From Holosporales bacterium (GTDB lineage: Bacteria > Pseudomonadota > Alphaproteobacteria > Caedimonadales > UBA9215): a DNA stretch of 13,139 bases. Position 1 is the stretch's first letter. Every line of letters starts with the position of its first letter. The stretch spans positions 167-13,305 of the forward strand of contig DOCA01000185.1 in the NCBI GenBank assembly GCA_003503995.1, read 5' to 3'. A program made the position numbers and the translations under genes. The notes under the pieces were generated by a model. It saw nothing but the letters and a program-made list of their open reading frames with translations. It ran no database searches and was not told the DNA's origin. Below, in pieces: positions 6,028-12,987 of this stretch.

Positions 6028-8376
6028 TTATTTTGCAGATCTAACTTGAGATTTATTAAGCATTTCCATGATTTTTTCTTTAGGACCATCAGCAATCAAG
6101 CGACTGCTATCAAGAACAACGAGACGATCAACAAGACGTAGTAAGGGAACACGGTGGGTAATAAGAATGAAGGTTTTGTCTTTTAAATATTCATTCAGCC
6201 TTGCTGTAAGACGTGCTTCAGAAGCGTTATCCATCATGGCCGTTGGTTCGTCCATGATGAAAATAGAAGGGTCGCGAACCAAAGCTCTTGCAATGGCAAT
6301 GGCTTGGCGCTGACCACCAGAAAGCATTGAACCTCCCTCACCAACGGGCATATCAAAACCTTGAGGGTGATGGCGCACGAAATCGAGAACACCAGAAATT
6401 TCCGCGGCACGCATGAAATCTTCCTCATCAACATCTCGGCTGCCAAAGGCTATGTTTTCACGCACACTGCCAAAGAAAAGATAAATGTCTTGGGGGACAT
6501 ATCCAATATTATGGCGCAAGTCTGCTGGATCAATTTGCCGAATATCGGTTCCATCAATAATAACTGAGCCTTTTTGTGGTGTGTAAAGTCCGAGAGTTAG
6601 ACGCTCTATGGTTGATTTCCCAGATCCAATACGGCCCAAGAAGGCGAGTCGTTCTCCAGCTCTAATTTTTAAGTTAAATTTCTGTAAAGCGAGGTCTTCT
6701 TGAGCCGGGTAAGAGAAATCAATATTGCGATATTCAATGGCGCCTTTAAGAGTCGGTCTGTGAAGGAAAGCTTTTCCTCGAGGGCGCTCACTGGGCAGGT
6801 TCATAATGTCATCAAGAGCCTTTAAGGCGACCATAGAGTGATTAAAGCGTGTTAGGAGAGAAACCATTTGAGCGAGTGGAGCAAGGGCCCGTGCTGATAA
6901 AATAGAGGTGGCGATCAAGGCCCCCATGGTGAGTTCCCCTTCGGCAATGAGATAAACACCAACAATGACAACAAAGATATAAGACATTTGTTGAATAAGG
7001 GCCGAATAGTTCATGGCAATGGCCGCAAAGAATTTTAAGGCTTTAGAGGAGTTTGCAGATTCTGCTACAAAACGCTCCCAATTTCGTTGCATGCGCCCTT
7101 CAGCCCCAAAACTTTTAATGGTTTCAAGGCCTGAAATGGCTTCAACCAAGAGGGAATGCTTCTGTGCTCCCTCTCGAAAAGTGCGTCTGACCCAAGCGGT
7201 TAAAGGCGTATGCAAGAGAAAGGCACCTCCTAAAATTAAGGGAATAGAAACCAAGGGAACGTACACTACTGGTCCACCGATCCAGTAGATAATAAGAAGA
7301 AAGAGAAAAACAAAGGGCAGGTCTATCATGGCGACCAAAGTTGCTGAAGAAAAGAAATCCCGCAAAGTTTCAAATTCGCGCACCTCATTGGCAAAGCCAC
7401 CCGATGAAAGGGGGCGAGAGGATAACTGCATCTGCATGATGTTTTCAAAAATACGAGAGCCCATCAAAACGTCTGCTTTTTTACCAGCTGTATCGACAAA
7501 ATAAACCCGTAATGTTTTAAGGATAAAATCAAATAGGAAGACGAGTAGAATACCAATAGCTAGAACCCATAACGTTTCTATAGCGCTATTGGGGACAACG
7601 CGATCATAAACGTTCATGGTGAAAAGAGGACTAGCAATGGCAAACAAATTAATCAGAACGGCCGCGAAGGCAACTTGTATATAAAGAGGCCATGACTTTT
7701 TAATGGTTCCCCAAAACCAAGCCCGCGGCTTATCAACAACAAGGTCAATGGAGCGCTGGTCATAGCGGTACATTTGTTTGATAAAAATGCAAACATTGGC
7801 ATAGAGAGATTGTAAATCTTCTTGCGTCAGGACCACAGCACCTCGCCCTGTTTCAGGGAAGATAACCTCGTAGGAATTATTTTTAGGATCTGCATCAACA
7901 AGAAGGCACGCTTTATCTCCGTGTAACATTAAGACACAAGGAAGGGTAAATTGAGAAATATCAGTTAGCTTTTTATGAACAAGTTTTGCTGAAAGATTTG
8001 CCCGTGCAGCAGCACGTACAAATAAAGCAGGCGATAAAAGGCCATTTTCTAAAGGGAGCCCTGCTTTTAAGGCACTGCTAGAAGTTGGTTGGCCTAATAG
8101 TTTTGTTAGGGTTTCAAGGCACGTTAAGAGCGGATCATCATAAGCTGCCTCTGTTAAATCCCATTTGGGATCGCCGGCAACTGGTTTTATAGATTGTGGA
8201 GAAGCCATGGTTTTCCTGTCAGATGTTACGTTGTTATCGTGGGATGATGAGGGCGCTTTCTTTTTTTTCCGTGATGTCTTGGACACAGAAGGAGATGTTG
8301 AAGAAAGTTTTTGTTGTTGCTTTTTTGCAACTGATTTTGATTTATGGTCTTTATCAGAAAGATTTTCCCTTTCCAT
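6028..8376 (-). CDS. Type I secretion ABC transporter (permease/ATPase) with C39-like domain, LssB/LapB type
   Basis: Inner-membrane ATP-driven exporter for an unfolded type I substrate; 782 residues from the chosen start. Residues 1-70 are a Lys/Ser/Thr/Asn-rich, probably disordered extension. About 75-205 is a C39-like domain whose would-be catalytic cysteine position appears to be Pro82 (DDPLLTCL at 80-87), so it probably binds but does not cut substrate. Six membrane helices lie between about 228 and 505. The ATPase has Walker A GRIGSGKST at 581-589, Q-loop Gln629, signature LSGGQ at 685-689, Walker B IFIMDE with Asp709/Glu710, and His741. The open frame continues upstream to 8526 but would then overlap the divergent tolC-like gene. 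ATG 8415 lies upstream of the transcription start inferred from a TATAAT, leaving 8376 (AGGCGG four bases upstream) or 8208 (AGGA five bases upstream, nearer the usual family length). Confidence 0.93.
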   Translation of the reverse strand: MERENLSDKDHKSKSVAKKQQQKLSSTSPSVSKTSRKKKKAPSSSHDNNVTSDRKTMASPQSIKPVAGDPKWDLTEAAYDDPLLTCLETLTKLLGQPTSSSALKAGLPLENGLLSPALFVRAAARANLSAKLVHKKLTDISQFTLPCVLMLHGDKACLLVDADPKNNSYEVIFPETGRGAVVLTQEDLQSLYANVCIFIKQMYRYDQRSIDLVVDKPRAWFWGTIKKSWPLYIQVAFAAVLINLFAIASPLFTMNVYDRVVPNSAIETLWVLAIGILLVFLFDFILKTLRVYFVDTAGKKADVLMGSRIFENIMQMQLSSRPLSSGGFANEVREFETLRDFFSSATLVAMIDLPFVFLFLLIIYWIGGPVVYVPLVSIPLILGGAFLLHTPLTAWVRRTFREGAQKHSLLVEAISGLETIKSFGAEGRMQRNWERFVAESANSSKALKFFAAIAMNYSALIQQMSYIFVVIVGVYLIAEGELTMGALIATSILSARALAPLAQMVSLLTRFNHSMVALKALDDIMNLPSERPRGKAFLHRPTLKGAIEYRNIDFSYPAQEDLALQKFNLKIRAGERLAFLGRIGSGKSTIERLTLGLYTPQKGSVIIDGTDIRQIDPADLRHNIGYVPQDIYLFFGSVRENIAFGSRDVDEEDFMRAAEISGVLDFVRHHPQGFDMPVGEGGSMLSGGQRQAIAIARALVRDPSIFIMDEPTAMMDNASEARLTARLNEYLKDKTFILITHRVPLLRLVDRLVVLDSSRLIADGPKEKIMEMLNKSQVRSAK
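8206..8217 (-). promoter_or_regulatory. Alternative start and Shine-Dalgarno for the ABC transporter
   Basis: Reading on the minus strand, ACAGGA-AAACC-ATG places an AGGA (8214-8217) five bases before an in-frame ATG at 8208, which is codon 57 counting from 8376. It is the better-looking ribosome site of the two, and starting there gives 726 residues, close to what I recall for LapB-type exporters. It would remove the whole Lys/Ser-rich extension. Either start, or both, could be used. Confidence 0.4.
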
Positions 8377-8392
8377 TGGCCCGCCTGTAAAA

Positions 8393-8420
8393 TTGCTATT
8401 ATCCTTATTATACATATATT
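8393..8420 (+). promoter_or_regulatory. Predicted sigma70-type promoter for the tolC-like gene
   Basis: TTGCTA at 8393-8398 (4 of 6 to TTGACA), 16-base spacer, TATATT at 8415-8420 (5 of 6 to TATAAT). Transcription would begin near 8427, giving a leader of about 60 bases before the GTG at 8487. The element overlaps the opposing promoter for the exporter. Prediction is by eye in AT-rich DNA. Confidence 0.4.
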
Positions 8421-8435
8421 TTGATTTAATTTTAA
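8407..8435 (-). promoter_or_regulatory. Predicted sigma70-type promoter for the exporter-adaptor operon
   Basis: Minus strand: TTAAAA at 8435-8430 (4 of 6), 17-base spacer, perfect TATAAT at 8412-8407. Transcription would begin near 8400, giving a leader of about 24 bases before ATG 8376. This argues against the in-frame ATGs at 8526 and 8415, which would lie upstream of the transcript start. Confidence 0.5.
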
Positions 8436-8486
8436 TCTTTTTCTTGTTAGCATAGTGGTATGGATTAATTAAAAAGAGTCGTATAA

Positions 8487-10022
8487 GTGAAAAATATATT
8501 AAAAAATACAATGATTTCAATTGCATTAATTCTTATGTGTGCAAATGGGCATGCTGGTGAAAATAAAACAGTAATGCCAGGAAAGACTGTTTCTGATTTA
8601 ACATCTTCTATATCCGAAGCCTTGTCTACAAATCCTGAAATCCTCATCCAAAAGGCCGAGCAAGATGTGTCAACTCACAGGGTGACTCAAGCCGTCGGTG
8701 CTTACCTTCCCAGCCTTGACTTAAAAGCAGGTGTTGGTAAAGAGTATACCAAACAGGCCTATCGAGAGAACTCTCTTGCTTCGATTGATACAAGGGGCAG
8801 TGAAACTAAAAATCGTTATGATCCTTCTATTACTTTGAATCAAAAAATATTCGATGGCCTTGAAACGCCCTATGATATTAGAAAAAGTCGCAAAGAACTT
8901 CATCAATCCAGAAAAAATCTTGAAGAAGCCCAGATCTTGGTCGCTTTTGATGTTATGGATAAATACATAGCTGTGCGTCGTTTTGAACGTCTTGTAAAGC
9001 TGGCAAAAGAAAATGTGCAAACCCATAAGGCCATTCTTGCCAAAATTAAAAAATTGGTTAAAGGGGGTAAGGCAACCTCTGGAGATGAAAAGAATGTTCT
9101 GTCTCGCCTATATGATGCCGAGGCAGCGGTTGGTGATATCCAAGGTGACCTTGATACAGCCTATGCTAATTTCAAAGAAGTTGTTGGCGCCGAAGCTCAA
9201 AAATTAAAAACGCCAAAGTTTAATGAATCTTTGATTCCTAAAACAGTTAAAGAGGCCGTTGAGATGTCTCTTAAGTTAAATCGCTCTGTGGTGGTTGCCA
9301 GAGCAACGGAAGACGTTGCCAAAGCAGATTTTGATAAAACAATTTCTCCCTTTTTGCCTTCTGTGGACTTTCAATTGCAAGCCCGAAAAGATTATGATGT
9401 TGGTGGAAAATCAGGTTTGAGTACTAATATCACAGGTCAGTTCATTGGAACTTTTAATGTTTTTAATGGAGGGCGAGATATTGGAAAACGTCGTGAGCTT
9501 CGTGCCAAGATGGCATCAGCTAAGTATAGTAAGCGCAAGGAGCTGCGTCGTGCTGAAAAAGAAGTGCGCGTTTCCTATGCAGAACTCATCAGTGCAAGAG
9601 CACAGTCAAAAGCTTTGCGGGGCGCTGTGAAATCTAAAAAGGCGGTTCGTAATATTTATATGAAACAGTTTGATGCTGGAACACGCAGTTTTATCGACAT
9701 TTTGGATGCAAGCCACGAATACTTCCTTGCAAAAGGGTCATTGATTACCTCTGATGCGACAGAAGATTTATCCGCAGCACGTTTGCTTGCGTCTATTGGG
9801 AACTTGCTTGATCAGTTTACAGGAGAGATGCAGATGCTCGCCGGTAATGATAAAATGGAAGGGGCGCAATTGAAGCTTGTTTCAGTGAGCGACAAGAAAA
9901 ACGTCAAAAAAGAATCAAATAAAGACATGAAGGGGAATCTTGCTCAAAATGGGCAGGGCTCTATTTCCGAACGTTCTAAGGCTTATGTCGACTCTTCTAA
10001 AGTGATGGAAAAGCCTCTATGA
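8487..10022 (+). CDS. TolC-family outer-membrane channel protein of the type I secretion system (LapE/AggA-like)
   Basis: Outer-membrane and periplasmic tunnel through which the exported protein leaves the cell; 511 residues. The start is GTG with AAGAG eight bases upstream; the next in-frame ATG (8511) has no ribosome site and would clip the signal peptide. Signal peptide about 1-23 (cleavage after GHA). The family's internal duplication is visible: LPSLDLKAGVGKEY at 74-87 and LPSVDFQLQARKDY at 290-303 are the equivalent strand starts of the two halves, each followed by beta-strand then long charged helices (130-235 and 335-450). FNVFNGGRDIGKRREL at 323-338 and AGTRSFIDILDA at 397-408 are characteristic. 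The tail after about 455 is a hydrophilic Lys/Ser/Asn-rich stretch that could be disordered in the periplasm. Divergent from the exporter and adaptor, with which it should form the complete tripartite machine. Confidence 0.93.
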   Translation: MKNILKNTMISIALILMCANGHAGENKTVMPGKTVSDLTSSISEALSTNPEILIQKAEQDVSTHRVTQAVGAYLPSLDLKAGVGKEYTKQAYRENSLASIDTRGSETKNRYDPSITLNQKIFDGLETPYDIRKSRKELHQSRKNLEEAQILVAFDVMDKYIAVRRFERLVKLAKENVQTHKAILAKIKKLVKGGKATSGDEKNVLSRLYDAEAAVGDIQGDLDTAYANFKEVVGAEAQKLKTPKFNESLIPKTVKEAVEMSLKLNRSVVVARATEDVAKADFDKTISPFLPSVDFQLQARKDYDVGGKSGLSTNITGQFIGTFNVFNGGRDIGKRRELRAKMASAKYSKRKELRRAEKEVRVSYAELISARAQSKALRGAVKSKKAVRNIYMKQFDAGTRSFIDILDASHEYFLAKGSLITSDATEDLSAARLLASIGNLLDQFTGEMQMLAGNDKMEGAQLKLVSVSDKKNVKKESNKDMKGNLAQNGQGSISERSKAYVDSSKVMEKPL

Positions 10023-10075
10023 ATAAAGAGCGTGATCTTGCCCAAGTCGCTCCCAACATGTCAGACGTTTATTAG
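10019..10075 (+). CDS. Possible 18-codon ORF overlapping the tolC-like stop (ATGA)
   Basis: An ATG at 10019-10021 overlaps the TGA of the tolC-like gene (ATGA) and opens an 18-residue frame, MNKERDLAQVAPNMSDVY, ending in TAG. A GGAAAAG sequence in the end of the tolC-like gene is suitably placed as a ribosome site. It could be a coupled small peptide, the stub of a decayed gene, or chance. The composition is soluble and charged, with no membrane segment. I do not recognise it. The rest of the spacer to 10170 shows no gene and no clear promoter. Confidence 0.2.
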   Translation: MNKERDLAQVAPNMSDVY

Positions 10076-10170
10076 GGATATTCTCATGGGGGGAAGAGAC
10101 TTTTTAGAAAGGAAAGCTATATCTTAAAAAATATTATGTTGTTATTTTATTATCAAAGAGTGCTGAGTTT

Positions 10171-10584
10171 ATGTATAAGATGTCTAATTTCTTATTTAAA
10201 AATGGTTTAGCTGATTATTTTTTTGGGGTTGGTCAACTTCTGATTGGAGCTGCTGCTGTTTATACTCTTTTTCAAGCAAATGGAATACTTGAAGATATTC
10301 GCTTAATAAGGGATGATGCAACGTATATTAGAAGGCTAATGGAGTCTCAGAAAGAAGCTGTTGCTAATCGTGTAATAGAGAAAGTGGAGGCTGGTACACC
10401 AGCTCAAAAAATACTTGGAGAATTTAAAGTTGAAGATAAAGCACTCCCCGGAGAACTGTACATGAAGTCTAATCGTCTTAATGAGTTAAAGCTTTCCATA
10501 GAAAATAAATCATTAAGCAAAGGGACAAAACGAAGTTTAATAATAGAGGCCCTCTCTTTAAAAAGAGGTGGCCCTGACAGATAG
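10171..10584 (+). CDS. Unrecognised single-pass membrane protein, 137 aa
   Basis: No family recognised. The N-terminus is short and weakly charged. One membrane helix at about 16-35 (YFFGVGQLLIGAAAVYTLF) is followed by a charged helical segment at 40-75 (EDIRLIRDDATYIRRLMES) and a basic C-terminal half rich in Lys, Ser and Leu. The first segment after the helix has heptad-like spacing and could form a coiled coil, as in small phage-like or toxin-accessory membrane proteins, but nothing identifies a function. Starts at ATG 10171 with AAAGAG ten bases upstream; ATG 10180 (codon 4) is possible. Codons look more AT-rich than in the neighbouring parC. It stands alone, convergent with parC, 148 bases after the tolC-like gene, and its last 40 bases fold into palindromes. 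Confidence 0.6.
   Translation: MYKMSNFLFKNGLADYFFGVGQLLIGAAAVYTLFQANGILEDIRLIRDDATYIRRLMESQKEAVANRVIEKVEAGTPAQKILGEFKVEDKALPGELYMKSNRLNELKLSIENKSLSKGTKRSLIIEALSLKRGGPDR
10548..10573. repeat. 26-bp near-perfect palindrome in the 3' end of the 137-aa gene
   Basis: GGCC (10548-10551) and GGCC (10570-10573) enclose CTCTTT-AA-AAAGAG (10554-10567), with one mismatch and one wobble pair between the two stems. It lies within the last 13 codons of the ORF. As RNA it would form a strong hairpin but no T run follows, so an ordinary intrinsic terminator is not supported by this hairpin alone. Confidence 0.5.
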
Positions 10585-10607
10585 GTTCTATCTCTCTTTA
10601 ACTATTT
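10579..10607 (+). terminator. Weak terminator-like hairpin at the stop of the 137-aa gene
   Basis: AGATAG-GTT-CTATCT (10579-10593) is a perfect 6-bp stem with a 3-base loop that contains the TAG stop of the gene. It is followed by a pyrimidine-rich, T-leaning stretch (CTCTTTAACTATTTC). The stem has little G+C and the T run is interrupted, so termination efficiency would be low. It may act together with the 10548-10573 hairpin just upstream. Confidence 0.3.
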
Positions 10608-10630
10608 CTTGTTATCCATCCTCCCTCAAT

Positions 10631-10700
10631 ATAGTCGATTTAATAAAGTTCTAGTTTAGGAGTGTAGGAACGACGTCTGGGATTTTATTGAATCGACTAT
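10631..10700. repeat. 70-bp element with 17-bp terminal inverted repeats
   Basis: Left arm ATAGTCGATTTAATAAA (10631-10647) and right arm TTTATTGAATCGACTAT (10684-10700) are inverted copies with a single mismatch. They surround a 36-base core that contains a smaller GTTC...GAAC hairpin (10648-10671) and a GACGTC palindrome (10671-10676). It sits between two convergent genes. The form suits a dispersed palindromic element or a small MITE-like remnant; as RNA it would also fold on both strands and might act as a bidirectional transcription barrier, though no T run follows. No coding capacity. Copy number in the genome is unknown. Confidence 0.6.
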
Positions 10701-10721
10701 GGGTTTCTATAGCAGAAAATA

Positions 10722-12980
10722 TCAGCGAAACTTATTATTACGGGGAAAGCCGATGGGAGGTTGTTTGCCGATTTGGCCTCGGCGACCAAGCCATGTTAAG
10801 AGATCGGTTTCCGTCCTAACGCGCTCGCCCAATTGCCAGCTGAGGCCATCTTCTAATTTGAAGGTTGTGATGTCGCTTAAAGAACCTTCTTTATACTTTT
10901 GCAAGATAACACCACGCCCTCGGTTCATTTCGGGTACTTCATCTAACTTATAGATAACCATCTTGCGATTATTTCCCATGGCGGCTACATGATCATCCTC
11001 AGGATTGATGAACAGGCAAACCATGGCTTTCTTTTTATCAGCAACGTTTAAAATTTGCTTACCATTCTTGGTTTGGGCTAACACATTCTTTAAGGGCACT
11101 ACAAACCCACGACCCTCACTGGAGGCAACGAGCATTTTTACGTCTTGATGTTTTGTCGCGGTATACAAGAACATGTCCACAACATCAGAACCACTGGGCA
11201 TATCAATGGAAAGAGAGAGAGGTTCTCCGTGCCCTCGGCCACCGGGAATTTTATCTACACCAAGAGTATAAAAACGTCCTGTTGAATCAAACACAATAAG
11301 CTTATCTGTTGTCTCGCCTTGGAGAATAAAGCGACCTTCATCTCCTTCTTTAAATTTTAAATCGTCGGGTTTGGTGTTATGGCCCTTAAGGGCTCTAATC
11401 CAACCATTTTTGGAACAAACAAGGGTGACGGGTTCTTTTTCGATCATGGCCTCAAGGGGGACATCTTCGATATCCGGCGCATCTTCAAAAGTTGTGCGGC
11501 GAGGGCCTTCAGGGTGTTTAGCTCCATAAGTCTTCTTAAGAGCTTTAATATCGTCTGAAATATTTTTCCATTGCGCTTCATCACTGGCCAAAAGAGCTTC
11601 TAATGTCTTCTGCTCTTCTTCAAGATTTTCTAGTTCTTTTTTGATTTGCATTTCTTCAAGCTTGCGCAATGCTTTGAGGCGCATGTTTAAGATAGAGTCA
11701 GCTTGTAGGTCACTTAGGTCAAAAGTAATGATCAATTTAGATTTTGGATCGTCTTCAAAGCGGATGATACGGATGACTTCATCAACATTCAAAAAGACAA
11801 TCATAAAGCCACGGAGAATTTCGAGGCGCCGTTCAATTTCTCCGAGACGATATCGAGAGCGTCGACACAACACATCTTGACGATGGTTGAGGAAGGCTTG
11901 CAAGATTTCCCGTAAATTCATCACACGGGGAATTTTTCCGTGATCCAGAACATTCATGTTGAGACTAAAACGATTCTCTAAATCTGTTGAACGGTAAAGA
12001 GATTCCATTAACAATGCTGGATCAATGGTGCGTGTTTTTGGGACGACAATAAGGCGAATATCTGTTGTTGATTCGTCTCGAAGATCTCCTAAGAGAGGTA
12101 ATTTCTTTAAACTCCAAAGATCAGCGATTTTTTCAATTAAGCGGGATTTTTGGACTTGGTAGGGAATTTCTGTAACGACAATTTGGTATTGGCCGTTGCT
12201 TAGTTTTTCCACTTCATAGCGTGCCCGTATTTTAATACTGCCGCGGCCTGTTTCATAGGCCTTGAGAATATTATCAGTAGGCTCAACAATAACGCCACCC
12301 GTTGGGAAGTCTGGGCCTGGCATATGTTTTACAAGAGTTTCTATGGAGGCATTGGGAGACTTGATCAGGTGTAACAACGCGTTACAAATTTCCTCAACAT
12401 TATGGGGCGGGATATTGGTTGCCATCCCAACGGCTATACCCGAAGAGCCATTTGCTAAAAGATTAGGAAAGCGGGTTGGCATAACCCGTGGCTCAACGGT
12501 TTCCCCGTTATATGTCGGGATGAAATCAACGGCATCTTCATTGATGCCATCTACGATTTCCATGGCGGCTGGTGAAAGGCGTGCTTCCGTATACCGCATC
12601 GCAGCAGCATTATCGCCATCAATGCTACCAAAGTTACCTTGGCCATCCACCAACATATAACGGGTGGAGAAATCTTGAGCCATACGTACCATGGCATCAT
12701 AAATAGAGGAATCACCATGGGGGTGATATTTCATCATCACATATCCAACAGCACTGGCAGATTTACGGTAGGTTTTTTCAGGAGTATTACCAGATTCGCG
12801 CATGGCGTACAAAATGCGGCGATGAACGGGCTTTAGGCCATCTCGAACATCGGGCAGCGAACGGGATGTGATAGTGGAAAGAGCATAGGCCAAGTAGCGC
12901 TCCCCAAGGGCCTTGTCCAAGGGTTCTTCAAGGATGACACCAGTGGTGTCTTGACTGGAAAGAGGCGTTTTCTGGCTCAT
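10722..12980 (-). CDS. parC: DNA topoisomerase IV subunit A
   Basis: Breakage-reunion subunit of topoisomerase IV, which with ParE unlinks daughter chromosomes in the cytoplasm; 752 residues, full length. The catalytic core, about 35-480, contains the winged-helix region with YHPHGDSSIYDAM at 85-97 and the DNA-linking Tyr130 in AAAMRYTEARLS. A Lys/Glu-rich coiled coil at about 435-480 leads to the C-terminal beta-pinwheel (about 540-740), with blade motifs such as GGRGHGEPL and NRGRGVILQKY. No GyrA box (QRRGGKG) is visible, which together with the recO neighbour favours ParC over GyrA. Positions associated with quinolone resistance are Ser91 and Asp95, i.e. susceptible-type residues. The AGGA ribosome site lies five bases before ATG 12980 and overlaps the recO stop codon, indicating coupled translation with recO. 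Confidence 0.96.
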   Translation of the reverse strand: MSQKTPLSSQDTTGVILEEPLDKALGERYLAYALSTITSRSLPDVRDGLKPVHRRILYAMRESGNTPEKTYRKSASAVGYVMMKYHPHGDSSIYDAMVRMAQDFSTRYMLVDGQGNFGSIDGDNAAAMRYTEARLSPAAMEIVDGINEDAVDFIPTYNGETVEPRVMPTRFPNLLANGSSGIAVGMATNIPPHNVEEICNALLHLIKSPNASIETLVKHMPGPDFPTGGVIVEPTDNILKAYETGRGSIKIRARYEVEKLSNGQYQIVVTEIPYQVQKSRLIEKIADLWSLKKLPLLGDLRDESTTDIRLIVVPKTRTIDPALLMESLYRSTDLENRFSLNMNVLDHGKIPRVMNLREILQAFLNHRQDVLCRRSRYRLGEIERRLEILRGFMIVFLNVDEVIRIIRFEDDPKSKLIITFDLSDLQADSILNMRLKALRKLEEMQIKKELENLEEEQKTLEALLASDEAQWKNISDDIKALKKTYGAKHPEGPRRTTFEDAPDIEDVPLEAMIEKEPVTLVCSKNGWIRALKGHNTKPDDLKFKEGDEGRFILQGETTDKLIVFDSTGRFYTLGVDKIPGGRGHGEPLSLSIDMPSGSDVVDMFLYTATKHQDVKMLVASSEGRGFVVPLKNVLAQTKNGKQILNVADKKKAMVCLFINPEDDHVAAMGNNRKMVIYKLDEVPEMNRGRGVILQKYKEGSLSDITTFKLEDGLSWQLGERVRTETDLLTWLGRRGQIGKQPPIGFPRNNKFR

Positions 12981-12987
12981 CTATATC

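Noticed and set aside
8377..8526. Upstream extension of the exporter frame to ATG 8526 (832 residues) or ATG 8415
   Set aside because: 8526 would overlap the start and signal peptide of the divergent tolC-like gene and has no ribosome site; 8415 lies upstream of the TATAAT-inferred transcript start and also lacks a ribosome site.
10699..10953. Plus-strand 84-residue ORF at the end of parC
   Set aside because: Begins in the right arm of the inverted repeat and runs antisense through the parC C-terminal domain; no supporting features.
12262..12660. Plus-strand 132-residue ORF inside parC
   Set aside because: Antisense shadow of the conserved ParC core.
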